DNA of 64,000 nucleotides from Phocaeicola paurosaccharolyticus JCM 15092. GTDB taxonomy: Bacteria > Bacteroidota > Bacteroidia > Bacteroidales > Bacteroidaceae. Under the pieces are notes generated by a model. It saw nothing but the letters and a program-made list of their open reading frames with translations. It was not told the DNA's origin and searched no databases. Made by a program: the position numbers and the translations under genes. Within the stretch, counting starts at the first letter, position 1. The number at the start of each line of letters is the position of its first letter. Location of the stretch: contig NZ_BAJR01000003.1 in NCBI RefSeq assembly GCF_000613805.1, positions 100,024 to 164,023 on the forward strand, read 5' to 3'. Shown one piece after another: positions 56,954-64,000 of this stretch.

Positions 56954-57307
56954 ATGGTACGTCAATGTGCAATTCTTTTCGGTTGTTTGGCGCTGGGGGA
57001 ATTGATTGTTTTTCTTACAGGTATAAAGTTGCCATCAAGCATTATAGGCATGATTCTTCTCACAAGTTTTCTTAAGTTTGGTTTAATCAAATTAGAATGG
57101 ATAAAAGGTCTATCCGATTTCTTAGTAGCAAATCTTGGATTCTTTTTTGTTCCGTCAGGAGTAGGTCTGATGTTGTTTTTTGATATAATAGCAGCTCAGT
57201 TTTGGCCAATAGCGATAGCTACTTTTGTAAGTACGGTACTTGTTCTAGTAGTAACAGGATGGACTCATCAAATAATGCGTAAAGGAAATGGAATATTTAG
57301 AAAATAA
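56954..57307 (+). CDS. lrgA: CidA/LrgA family membrane protein
   Basis: 117 residues with four hydrophobic segments. The family block LKLPSSIIGMILL-type (TGIKLPSSIIGMILLTSFLKFG), then LVANLGFFFVPSGVGLMLF, is clear. LrgA-type proteins are holin-like and, with LrgB, were linked to cell lysis and to pyruvate or related organic acid transport. It overlaps lrgB by 20 bp. Confidence 0.92.
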   Translation: MVRQCAILFGCLALGELIVFLTGIKLPSSIIGMILLTSFLKFGLIKLEWIKGLSDFLVANLGFFFVPSGVGLMLFFDIIAAQFWPIAIATFVSTVLVLVVTGWTHQIMRKGNGIFRK

Positions 57308-57983
57308 GTTTTTCCTTCTTGCCATTACGTTTGGCATATATTTTGTTACTAGAGAACTTCAGAGGAGAAGTGGATGGGTCTTGTTAAATCCTATACTTAT
57401 TACGATTGCGCTTTTGATAATATTCTTGAAGAGCTTCGATATAAGTTATGAAACCTATAATGAAGGAGGATATCTTATAGAGTTCTGGTTAAGACCAGCT
57501 GTTGTTGCACTTGGAGTGCCACTATATCTGCAACTTGAATTGATAAAGAAACAGATAGTGCCAATTGTTGTTTCTCAGCTTATAGGTTGTATGGTAGGCA
57601 TCGTTTCTGTGGTTATAGTTGCCAAGTTGTTTGACGCATCACCTGAGGTGATATGCTCGTTGGCACCAAAATCGGTTACTACTCCTATTGCAATGGAAGT
57701 ATCAAAAGCAACCGGTGGCATCCCTTCACTGACAGCTGCTGTAGTTGTGGTTGTTGGACTCTTCGGAGCTATATGCGGATTTAAGGTGCTCCAGATAGGT
57801 AGGGTAGGTAGCCCTATAGCGCAAGGTCTTTCGATGGGGACAGCAACCCATGCCGTTGGAACGTCTGCTGCTATGGAGATAAGCTCAAAATATGGCGCAT
57901 ATGCAAGTTTAGGTCTGACGCTTAATGGAGTTCTAACTGCCATTTTTACACCAATTGTCTTAAGATTAATGGGAGTAATATAA
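57288..57983 (+). CDS. lrgB: LrgB family membrane protein
   Basis: 231 residues with about six to seven membrane segments. LrgB signatures are LRPAVVALGVPLYLQLELIKK, APKSVTTPIAMEVSKATGG and GLSMGTATHAVGTSAAMEI. It works with LrgA as a two-protein membrane unit. Proximity to the pta-ackA overflow genes fits a role linked to pyruvate or acetate, but that is inference. Confidence 0.94.
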   Translation: MEYLENKFFLLAITFGIYFVTRELQRRSGWVLLNPILITIALLIIFLKSFDISYETYNEGGYLIEFWLRPAVVALGVPLYLQLELIKKQIVPIVVSQLIGCMVGIVSVVIVAKLFDASPEVICSLAPKSVTTPIAMEVSKATGGIPSLTAAVVVVVGLFGAICGFKVLQIGRVGSPIAQGLSMGTATHAVGTSAAMEISSKYGAYASLGLTLNGVLTAIFTPIVLRLMGVI

Positions 57984-58041
57984 CAAAAAGAGTAGCTATT
58001 TTGTTATATATAATAATATTAACACTGAAAGAATAAAATTT

Positions 58042-58932
58042 ATGTTGTCATTTAAAGAATTTTCTGTTGAAGATAAAGATTTAATACAATCATATATATT
58101 GGATAAAGACCGTTTTAACTGCGATCTTTCCTTTACAAACCTCTGTAGTTGGAAGTTTTTATATCAGACAAAATATGCTATTGTAGATGGCATGCTGATT
58201 ATCAGATTTTATATTGGAGAGCAGTTGGCTTATATGATGCCTATTGGCGATGGTAATCTTAAGAGTACTATTCAGTTGATGATGAATGATGCCGAGAACA
58301 TTGGCTCAAATCTTATTATTATTGGTTTGAATGAGGAATTAAAGGAGGAGATGGAACGATTATTCCCTAATCGTTTTGAATATAGTACAGATAGAGATTT
58401 CTCTGACTATATATACTTGCGTTCTGATCTTGCCACTCTTAAAGGAAAGAAATATCAGCCAAAGAGAAATCACATCAATAAGTTCAAGACACTTTATCCT
58501 AATTATAAATATGTGGAACTTACCCCTGAACTTGTTCCGGAATGTCTTAAACTCGAGGAGATATGGTGCAGGGCAAACAACTGTGAGGAGCAGGCTGAGC
58601 TTGGTGCGGAGAGCACATCTATGAAATTTGCACTGAATAATATGGAGGCGCTAGGCTTGAAGGGTGGTATACTATATGTAAATGATGAAATCGTTGCATT
58701 TACTTATGGTGGTATTATAAATAATAACACATGGGATGTATGTGTTGAAAAGGCCGATACAAATATCGTTGGTGCTTATCCTATGATTAATTGTGAATAT
58801 GCAAACAGTATTGACGAGAAGTTTATATACTTGAACAGAGAAGAGGACCTAGGTCTGGAAGGTCTTAGAAAAGCAAAACTATCATATCATCCAACAATAT
58901 TACTTAACAAAATCATAGCAAAGCTAAAATAG
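58042..58932 (+). CDS. DUF2156 family protein
   Basis: 296 residues, no membrane segments. It resembles the C-terminal domain of phosphatidylglycerol lysyltransferases (DUF2156, a GNAT-like double domain): DRFNCDLSFTNLCSWKF, KKYQPKRNHINKFKTLYPNYKY, and YPMINCEYANSIDEKFIYLNREEDLGLEGLRKAKLSYHP. It probably transfers an acyl or aminoacyl group. It is 17 bp before a second acyltransferase gene, likely one operon. Confidence 0.85.
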   Translation: MLSFKEFSVEDKDLIQSYILDKDRFNCDLSFTNLCSWKFLYQTKYAIVDGMLIIRFYIGEQLAYMMPIGDGNLKSTIQLMMNDAENIGSNLIIIGLNEELKEEMERLFPNRFEYSTDRDFSDYIYLRSDLATLKGKKYQPKRNHINKFKTLYPNYKYVELTPELVPECLKLEEIWCRANNCEEQAELGAESTSMKFALNNMEALGLKGGILYVNDEIVAFTYGGIINNNTWDVCVEKADTNIVGAYPMINCEYANSIDEKFIYLNREEDLGLEGLRKAKLSYHPTILLNKIIAKLK

Positions 58933-58949
58933 GCAAGTTAGTTGACCGA

Positions 58950-60062
58950 ATGATGAATCAGAATGAAAAAGAAGAGGTAAAGTCACTCTGGAAAAAATGT
59001 TTCAACGACAGTGATGAGTTTATAGAGCTATATTTCAGCAAGCGTTATACTGACGAAATAAATATGGCTATATACGAGGATGGTAAGGTTATATCTGCCC
59101 TTCAGATGATACCTTACAAAATATCATTACGCGGAGAAACAATAAATGCATCATATATCTCAGGAGCATCAACAGACCCTGATTACAGAAATCGAGGAGC
59201 AATGGCTAAGCTGTTGTCAGATACTCACAAAAAGATGTATGAGGAAGATTTGCTTCTCTCTTTTTTAATTCCTGCCGAAGAGTGGCTAATAGCTTATTAT
59301 TCTAAATTTGGTTACAATTCTATATTCTTTTCAAAATATATTGAGCAGCAAAATAAAAACTTAGTTGTAGATACTTCTTTAAATATAGAGATCTCTGATA
59401 CTATTAATGAGAATGTTTATAACTATTTATCAGAGAAGATGCTCTCTATTACTTGTGCAGTGCAGCATAGCTTTGAGGACTTTTCTGTCGTCATGGAAGA
59501 TATTAAGTTGGCAGGAGGTAATATTGCTGTAGCATCAAGGAACGAGACTATATGTGGTGTTACTTTTGCTGTTCCTGTTGATGATAAAGTGGCTATAAAG
59601 GCCATAATAGCCGACTCTATAGAGGTGAGAGATTCTCTGTTTGCTAAATCAATGGAACTATTTAATGCGAAAACGGTTATCTATAGAACATTCAAAGGTG
59701 AAAACTTGTCGCCTTATGGTATGGCAAGAGTGATAAACCTTGATAGTCTACTTTCTGTATGGGCAAAGATAAATCCTGATAGGTTTATGACATTTTATGT
59801 CTCCGATGATAAAGACATACCACAAAACAATGGATTATTTGTCGTAGACAACGGTCATAGTTATCACTATGTAGATATAGTTGAGGCTTATGAAAGCGGT
59901 GAGGAAAGTGTGGTGAATGAACTTACCAAATTGTATGGTAAACTTGATGATGGTTCATCAACTGATTTAAGTCCTATTAAAGTGGAGGAATACAGTATAA
60001 ATAAGGTCGTCAAACTGCTGTTTAACGACCTATATCCATATATGAGTTTGATGATGGACTAA
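58950..60062 (+). CDS. GNAT family N-acetyltransferase (Eis-like)
   Basis: 370 residues. The N-terminal GNAT domain has YISGASTDPDYRNRGAMAKLLSDT, the acetyl-CoA loop, preceded by VISALQMIPYKI. The C-terminal half resembles the sterol-carrier-like domain of Eis-type acetyltransferases. The acceptor is unknown. ATG at 58950 or 58953 may start it. Its stop abuts the stop of cdaA on the other strand. Confidence 0.87.
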   Translation: MMNQNEKEEVKSLWKKCFNDSDEFIELYFSKRYTDEINMAIYEDGKVISALQMIPYKISLRGETINASYISGASTDPDYRNRGAMAKLLSDTHKKMYEEDLLLSFLIPAEEWLIAYYSKFGYNSIFFSKYIEQQNKNLVVDTSLNIEISDTINENVYNYLSEKMLSITCAVQHSFEDFSVVMEDIKLAGGNIAVASRNETICGVTFAVPVDDKVAIKAIIADSIEVRDSLFAKSMELFNAKTVIYRTFKGENLSPYGMARVINLDSLLSVWAKINPDRFMTFYVSDDKDIPQNNGLFVVDNGHSYHYVDIVEAYESGEESVVNELTKLYGKLDDGSSTDLSPIKVEEYSINKVVKLLFNDLYPYMSLMMD

Positions 60063-60827
60063 TCATTCTTCAGTATTAAGTAGTCTCTCCAACTCCTCAG
60101 CACTAAGATTTATATGTAATTGTCCTTGATAAGCCACCGATATTTTACCTGTCTCCTCCGAAACAATTATTGCCATAGCATCTGTCCCTTGAGCGATGCC
60201 CATGGCTGAGCGATGACGTAGTCCAAGCTCTTTTGGTATGGTAAGATCGTGCGATACTGGTAGGATACATCCTGCAGCCTGAATTCTCTGATGGCTAATT
60301 ACCATTGCCCCGTCATGTAAAGGGCTGTTTTTGAAGAATATATTCTCTATTAGCAACTGGCTAATATCCGCATTTATAGTCTCTCCTGTAGCAGTTATAT
60401 CGTTCAAAGGCATTAACTTTTCTATAACAATCAAAGCTCCCACTTTGCTTTTACTCATGCTCATGCATGCAAGAACAATAGGCATTATATCTTTTCTTTC
60501 TTCGTTTTCTTTCTGCTCTCGCATAAAGAATCTTGATAATCTTCTCATCCCTTTATGAGAACCAAGAGTTACAAGGAATCTTTTAATGTCATCCTGGAAT
60601 AGGATGATAAGAGCAAGTGCACCTACGCTGACCAATTTGTCGAATATTGAGCCAAGAAGTCTCATCTCCAAAATCTGGGACACCAATATCCATATTCCTA
60701 TAAAGATAAGTATACCTATAAAAATATTAATGGAGCCCGATGCTTTCATGAGCCTGTATGACTGGTATAGAAGATAAGCAACCAGTAAAATGTCTATTAT
60801 ATCTTTTATGCTAAGGCCTATAAACAT
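60063..60827 (-). CDS. cdaA: Diadenylate cyclase CdaA
   Basis: 254 residues: three membrane segments (about 8-70), then a DAC domain with the DGA motif (HDGAMVISH, 172-174) and RHR motif (LGLRHRSAMG, 204-206). It makes cyclic di-AMP from two ATP at the inner membrane. The regulator gene cdaR is not next to it; instead it follows folP by 2 bp, a common Bacteroidetes arrangement. Confidence 0.95.
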   Translation of the reverse strand: MFIGLSIKDIIDILLVAYLLYQSYRLMKASGSINIFIGILIFIGIWILVSQILEMRLLGSIFDKLVSVGALALIILFQDDIKRFLVTLGSHKGMRRLSRFFMREQKENEERKDIMPIVLACMSMSKSKVGALIVIEKLMPLNDITATGETINADISQLLIENIFFKNSPLHDGAMVISHQRIQAAGCILPVSHDLTIPKELGLRHRSAMGIAQGTDAMAIIVSEETGKISVAYQGQLHINLSAEELERLLNTEE

Positions 60828-60829
60828 TA

Positions 60830-61696
60830 TTAAATTGTTTTATTTCTACATTCTTGCATTTTCTCAAATATTCTCACATTCTCAACTGCTTGTCGTACAT
60901 CGTGCACACGGAGTATGTTTGCTCCCTTCATTAGTGCTATAGTGTCTATAACTGTTGTCCCATTAAGAGCTTCTTGTGGTGTAGTGCCAAGAAGATTGTA
61001 GATCATTGACTTTCTAGAAACTCCAACAAGTATAGGAAGGTCAAAAATCTGGAATTCTTCCATATGGTTAAGCAGTTCATAGTTATGTTCTATAGTTTTG
61101 GCAAATCCGAAACCTGGATCTATAATAATGTCCTTAACTCCTAAATCGCGAAGTTTCTGCACCTTTTCAGAGAAGTAGTATAGCACCTCTTTCAGTAAAT
61201 TGTCATATTTTGGAGTATCCTGCATATTCTGCGGTGTCCCTTTCATATGCATAATTATATATGGCACACCAAGAGAGGCAATCGTAGGAAACATCTCTTT
61301 ATCCATCTCTCCTGCAGCAATATCATTAATGATATCCGCATTATATTCCTCCACGCACATTCTTGCTACATCAGCCCTGAATGTATCTATAGATACCACT
61401 ATATCTGAAAATTCATTTCTTATGATTTCTAGAGCAATCCTCAATCTGTTCATCTCCTCTTTTGGTGAGACATCATCTGCATTTGGACGCGATGAGTAGG
61501 CACCTAAGTCTACTATTGAGGCTCCTTCATCAATTATCTGTTTCACTCTCTCAATAATCTCTTTGGATGTCTGTTTCCTGCTCTGTGCAAAGAATGAATC
61601 GGGAGTTACGTTAAGTATTCCCATCACTTTTGGAGAGGAAAAATCCATGAGCTTACCATTCACATTGATATATTGTGGATTAAATTCTTTTATCAT
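60830..61696 (-). CDS. folP: Dihydropteroate synthase
   Basis: 288 residues. Family signatures are MGILNVTPDSFF (25-36), GASIVDLGAYSSRP (58-71), and IIIDPGFGFAKTIEHNYELL, and the pterin/sulfa-binding Lys/Arg block VGVSRKSMI. It condenses pABA with the pterin diphosphate in folate synthesis. It starts the folP-cdaA operon. Confidence 0.96.
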   Translation of the reverse strand: MIKEFNPQYINVNGKLMDFSSPKVMGILNVTPDSFFAQSRKQTSKEIIERVKQIIDEGASIVDLGAYSSRPNADDVSPKEEMNRLRIALEIIRNEFSDIVVSIDTFRADVARMCVEEYNADIINDIAAGEMDKEMFPTIASLGVPYIIMHMKGTPQNMQDTPKYDNLLKEVLYYFSEKVQKLRDLGVKDIIIDPGFGFAKTIEHNYELLNHMEEFQIFDLPILVGVSRKSMIYNLLGTTPQEALNGTTVIDTIALMKGANILRVHDVRQAVENVRIFEKMQECRNKTI

Positions 61697-61714
61697 ATGG
61701 GCTTATTGTATATA

Positions 61715-61722
61715 CAAAAGTA
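61715..61722 (-). promoter_or_regulatory. -7 box upstream of folP-cdaA
   Basis: TACTTTTG on the minus strand matches TAnnTTTG, 18 bp before the ATG at 61696. Confidence 0.4.
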
Positions 61723-61769
61723 AATAGAAATATCCACCTATTTGTTATTTAATAATTTTTTTTTTCAGT

Positions 61770-61777
61770 TATCTTTG
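61770..61777 (+). promoter_or_regulatory. -7 box upstream of murF
   Basis: TATCTTTG matches TAnnTTTG, 27 bp before the ATG at 61805; a TTTG at 61741 has a long 25-bp spacer. Confidence 0.4.
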
Positions 61778-61804
61778 TTGTAATTTTAAAAGAATGATAT
61801 AAAG

Positions 61805-63103
61805 ATGGATATATCTACTTTATACAAATGTTTTACGGAATGTGGCTCTGTAACGACCGATAGCCGTAATTGTCCTGAAGGTTCAATGTTTATTGCCTTA
61901 AAGGGAGAATCATTCAATGGTAATGATTTTGCTATAGCATCCTTGGATAAAGGATGTCAGTATGCAGTTGTTGATGATAAAAGATTTCAAGAAGAATCTA
62001 ATCCTCGCATACTTTATGTAGATGACTGCTTAAAGGCACTTCAGCAACTGGCCAACTATCATCGCAAGAAGTTGGGAACAAAAGTGATAGGTATCACAGG
62101 TACTAATGGAAAGACCACAACAAAAGAGTTAATAGCAAGTGTGTTGAGTCAGCGCTATGATGTTTTGTACACAGAGGGTAATTTAAATAATCATATAGGT
62201 GTTCCTCTTACTCTTCTTCGTCTCACTCCAGATCATGAGGTTGCAGTGATTGAGATGGGTGCTAATCATCCTGGAGAGATAAAGATGCTTGCCAATATTG
62301 CAGAACCGGACTATGGTCTGATTACAAATGTTGGGAAGGCACATTTGGAAGGTTTCGGCTCTTTTGAAGGAGTAGTGAAAACTAAAGGTGAACTTTATGA
62401 TTTCTTGCGCTATTCAGGCAAACATATTATATTCATTGATAGAGATAATGAGAACCTTGATAAGATATCACAGGGACTTGTAAGGATAGGTTATGGAACA
62501 AAAAATGAAGCAGGGCTATATATAAGTGGCAAGTTATTGTCTTGCTCGCCATATCTATCATTCGAATGGGGACATGAGGGACAGACCTACACTGTAGATA
62601 CTCATCTTATTGGAAGTTATAACCTAATGAATGCTCTTGCCGCTATAACTGTAGGAAGATATTTCAGTGTATCTGCAACTTCTATTAAAGAGGCTTTGGA
62701 GAACTATATTCCAAGAAATAATCGCTCTCAACTTACTACAACTGAAAGCAATATGCTTATTGTTGATGCTTACAATGCAAATCCAACAAGCATGATGGCA
62801 GCTTTGGAAAACTTCCGACTAATGGATGTGACTAAGAAGATGGTGATACTTGGTGACATGAAGGAACTGGGTGAGGGTAGTCATGAGGAGCATAAAAAGA
62901 TAGTGGATTACATTGATAATAGCCATTTTGAGAGGGTTATATTAGTTGGAAAAGAATTTCAGGCAGCTACATCTTCTTATGAACATTATAACGATGTAAA
63001 TGAACTGATTAATAATCTCAAGAATGATAAACCTATAGGTTATTACATATTAATTAAAGGTTCCAACAGCATGAAACTTAGTTCTATAAAGGATTTTCTC
63101 TGA
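61805..63103 (+). CDS. murF: UDP-N-acetylmuramoyl-tripeptide--D-alanyl-D-alanine ligase
   Basis: 432 residues. The Mur ligase P-loop is GITGTNGKTTTKE (97-109), with VTTDSRNCPEGSMFIALKG in the N-terminal domain, VIEMGANHPGEI, IGSYNLMNALAA and VDAYNANPTSM further on. It adds D-Ala-D-Ala to the tripeptide precursor of peptidoglycan, using the product of ddl (46854). Single gene with promoter and terminator. Confidence 0.95.
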   Translation: MDISTLYKCFTECGSVTTDSRNCPEGSMFIALKGESFNGNDFAIASLDKGCQYAVVDDKRFQEESNPRILYVDDCLKALQQLANYHRKKLGTKVIGITGTNGKTTTKELIASVLSQRYDVLYTEGNLNNHIGVPLTLLRLTPDHEVAVIEMGANHPGEIKMLANIAEPDYGLITNVGKAHLEGFGSFEGVVKTKGELYDFLRYSGKHIIFIDRDNENLDKISQGLVRIGYGTKNEAGLYISGKLLSCSPYLSFEWGHEGQTYTVDTHLIGSYNLMNALAAITVGRYFSVSATSIKEALENYIPRNNRSQLTTTESNMLIVDAYNANPTSMMAALENFRLMDVTKKMVILGDMKELGEGSHEEHKKIVDYIDNSHFERVILVGKEFQAATSSYEHYNDVNELINNLKNDKPIGYYILIKGSNSMKLSSIKDFL

Positions 63104-63125
63104 TTCAATTAAATTAAATATATTA

Positions 63126-63166
63126 AAAGAGGATTGCTTGGATAACAGACAACCCTCTTTTTTTTA
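63126..63166 (+). terminator. Terminator after murF
   Basis: AAAGAGGaTTG pairs with CAAcCCTCTTT (one mismatch) followed by a T-rich run. Confidence 0.7.
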
Positions 63167-63190
63167 ACTATATGATATATATATTCAAAC

Positions 63191-63965
63191 ATGATTAAAG
63201 CGCTTTTTTTGATATTGATGGTACATTGGTTAGTTTCAATACCCACGAGATACCCAATTCCACAGTGGAAGCATTGAAGAAGGCTTCTGCTAGTGGAATA
63301 AAAATTTATATATCTACCGGGCGACCTTTTCTACTGATAAACAATCTAGATTCAATATCGCAACTTATAGATGGATATATTACTACTAATGGAGCTTACT
63401 GCTTTATAGGTGATAGAGTGGTTAGTAAAAAACCAATTGATAAAGTTGAAGTGGATAAGTTTATTACATATGCAGATAAATATGATTTTGCATCTATAAT
63501 GGTGGGGAAAGATAAGATCTCTGTATACAATTCTAAACCTATAGTCGATGATATTTTCCGGAAGATTTTAAATGTTGATTTCTGCTTCGGTGAGGGCAGG
63601 CTTGAAGAAGGTGAAGATGTGTTCCAAATAACCCCATTCATAACTCCGGAGATTGAAAGTGAAATTATAGGAAACCTTTCCGGTGTCTTTGCAGCTAGAT
63701 GGCATCCGGCTTTTACCGACGTAACTGCTAAGGGAATAGACAAAGGTTCTGCCTTAGAGAAGATTGCCTCTTTCGGCAACTACTCTATATCAGAGACTAT
63801 GGCTTTTGGTGATGGTGGAAATGATCTTACCATTATTAAGAAGGCCGGGATAGGTGTAGCTATGGGAAACGCAGGAGATGAACTTAAAAGATCGGCCGAT
63901 TATGTTACATCCTCTGTTGATGATGATGCATTTTAAATGCCTTGAAACATTTTGATGTGATATAG
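63191..63965 (+). CDS. Cof-type HAD phosphatase, frameshifted twice in this sequence
   Basis: The full protein would be about 258 residues. The ATG at 63191 gives MIKALF, but the T run at 63204-63210 is one base short of encoding MIKALFFDIDGTLVSFN, which contains the DxD nucleophile motif I. The open frame then runs from DGTLVSFN through ISTGRPFL (motif II), DVTAKGIDKGSAL (motif III) and AFGDGGNDLTII (motif IV). It stops early at 63936, where one extra T in the T4 run at 63931-63934 would continue as AFLNALKHFDVI to the stop at 63965. Substrates in this family are sugar phosphates or other small phosphates. Confidence 0.88.
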
Positions 63966-64000
63966 TTTTTATCAAAAAAAGAAGATATATAAATATATTT

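Noticed and set aside
1..64000. tRNA, rRNA, insertion sequences and phage genes
   Set aside because: I scanned the intergenic stretches for the T-loop pattern and acceptor stems, transposase motifs and phage-type genes and found none; short RNAs could still be missed by eye.

Overview
The window is AT-rich DNA from a member of the Bacteroidales, most likely a gut-type Bacteroidaceae or close relative. The evidence is a SusC/SusD pair, a hybrid two-component regulator, many secreted glycoside hydrolases, the Bacteroidetes proB-proA-argF' cluster, an L34 protein with the Bacteroides-type sequence, and Bacteroidetes-style promoters (-7 box TAnnTTTG, in two cases with a -33 TTTG 19-20 bp upstream).

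Layout. (1) 1-4768, minus strand: a compact beta-mannan operon with GH26 mannanase, GH130 mannosylglucose phosphorylase, a GPH-type sugar:cation symporter and a cellobiose 2-epimerase cut by the window edge. Together they form the mannobiose epimerase/phosphorylase route. (2) 5010-8222, plus strand: a two-gene unit of unknown role, a polytopic membrane protein and a beta-propeller lipoprotein carrying a CxxCH motif. (3) 8725-16751: a SusC/SusD pair, a CE7 acetyl xylan esterase broken by a frameshift, and a divergent AraC regulator. (4) 16916-20083: a small secreted Cys/Lys repeat protein, an XRE-cupin regulator next to an acyl-CoA ligase, and a small secreted protein. (5) 20441-36639, plus strand: a hemicellulose side-chain cluster with GH51, a hybrid two-component regulator (frameshifted), GH115, an esterase, GH29, GH43 and GH2. 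This fits a glucuronoarabinoxylan-like target, but no endo-xylanase is present in the window. (6) 36712-41179, minus strand: DUF2059 protein, a second GH29, and GH92 alpha-mannosidase. (7) 41378-63965: core genes. These are proB-proA-argF', PASTA protein-rluD-ddl-acyltransferase-NigD-like-rhodanese, rpmH/efp, GT2, radC, a MIP18-type protein, lpxH, a DUF3836-like protein, ackA-pta, lrgAB, DUF2156 and GNAT proteins, cdaA-folP, murF and a Cof-type HAD phosphatase.

The most important technical observation is that six otherwise conserved genes (GH26, CE7, hybrid regulator, ackA, pta, HAD) carry seven reading-frame breaks. Every one is repaired by adding a single base, mostly in short homopolymers. 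Several are core metabolic genes, so a consensus or sequencing error that drops bases is the likeliest cause, and the annotation below gives the restored gene spans.

The most interesting biological observations are: the membrane-protein/CxxCH-propeller pair; two intergenic arrays of about four degenerate 21-22 bp repeats with unrelated sequences but the same period; a perfect 11-bp inverted repeat between pta and lrgA; a serine at the specificity position of the ArgF'-type transcarbamylase; and a secreted CCKADKKECAKAENK repeat protein. I found no tRNA or rRNA genes, insertion sequences, CRISPR arrays or phage genes.
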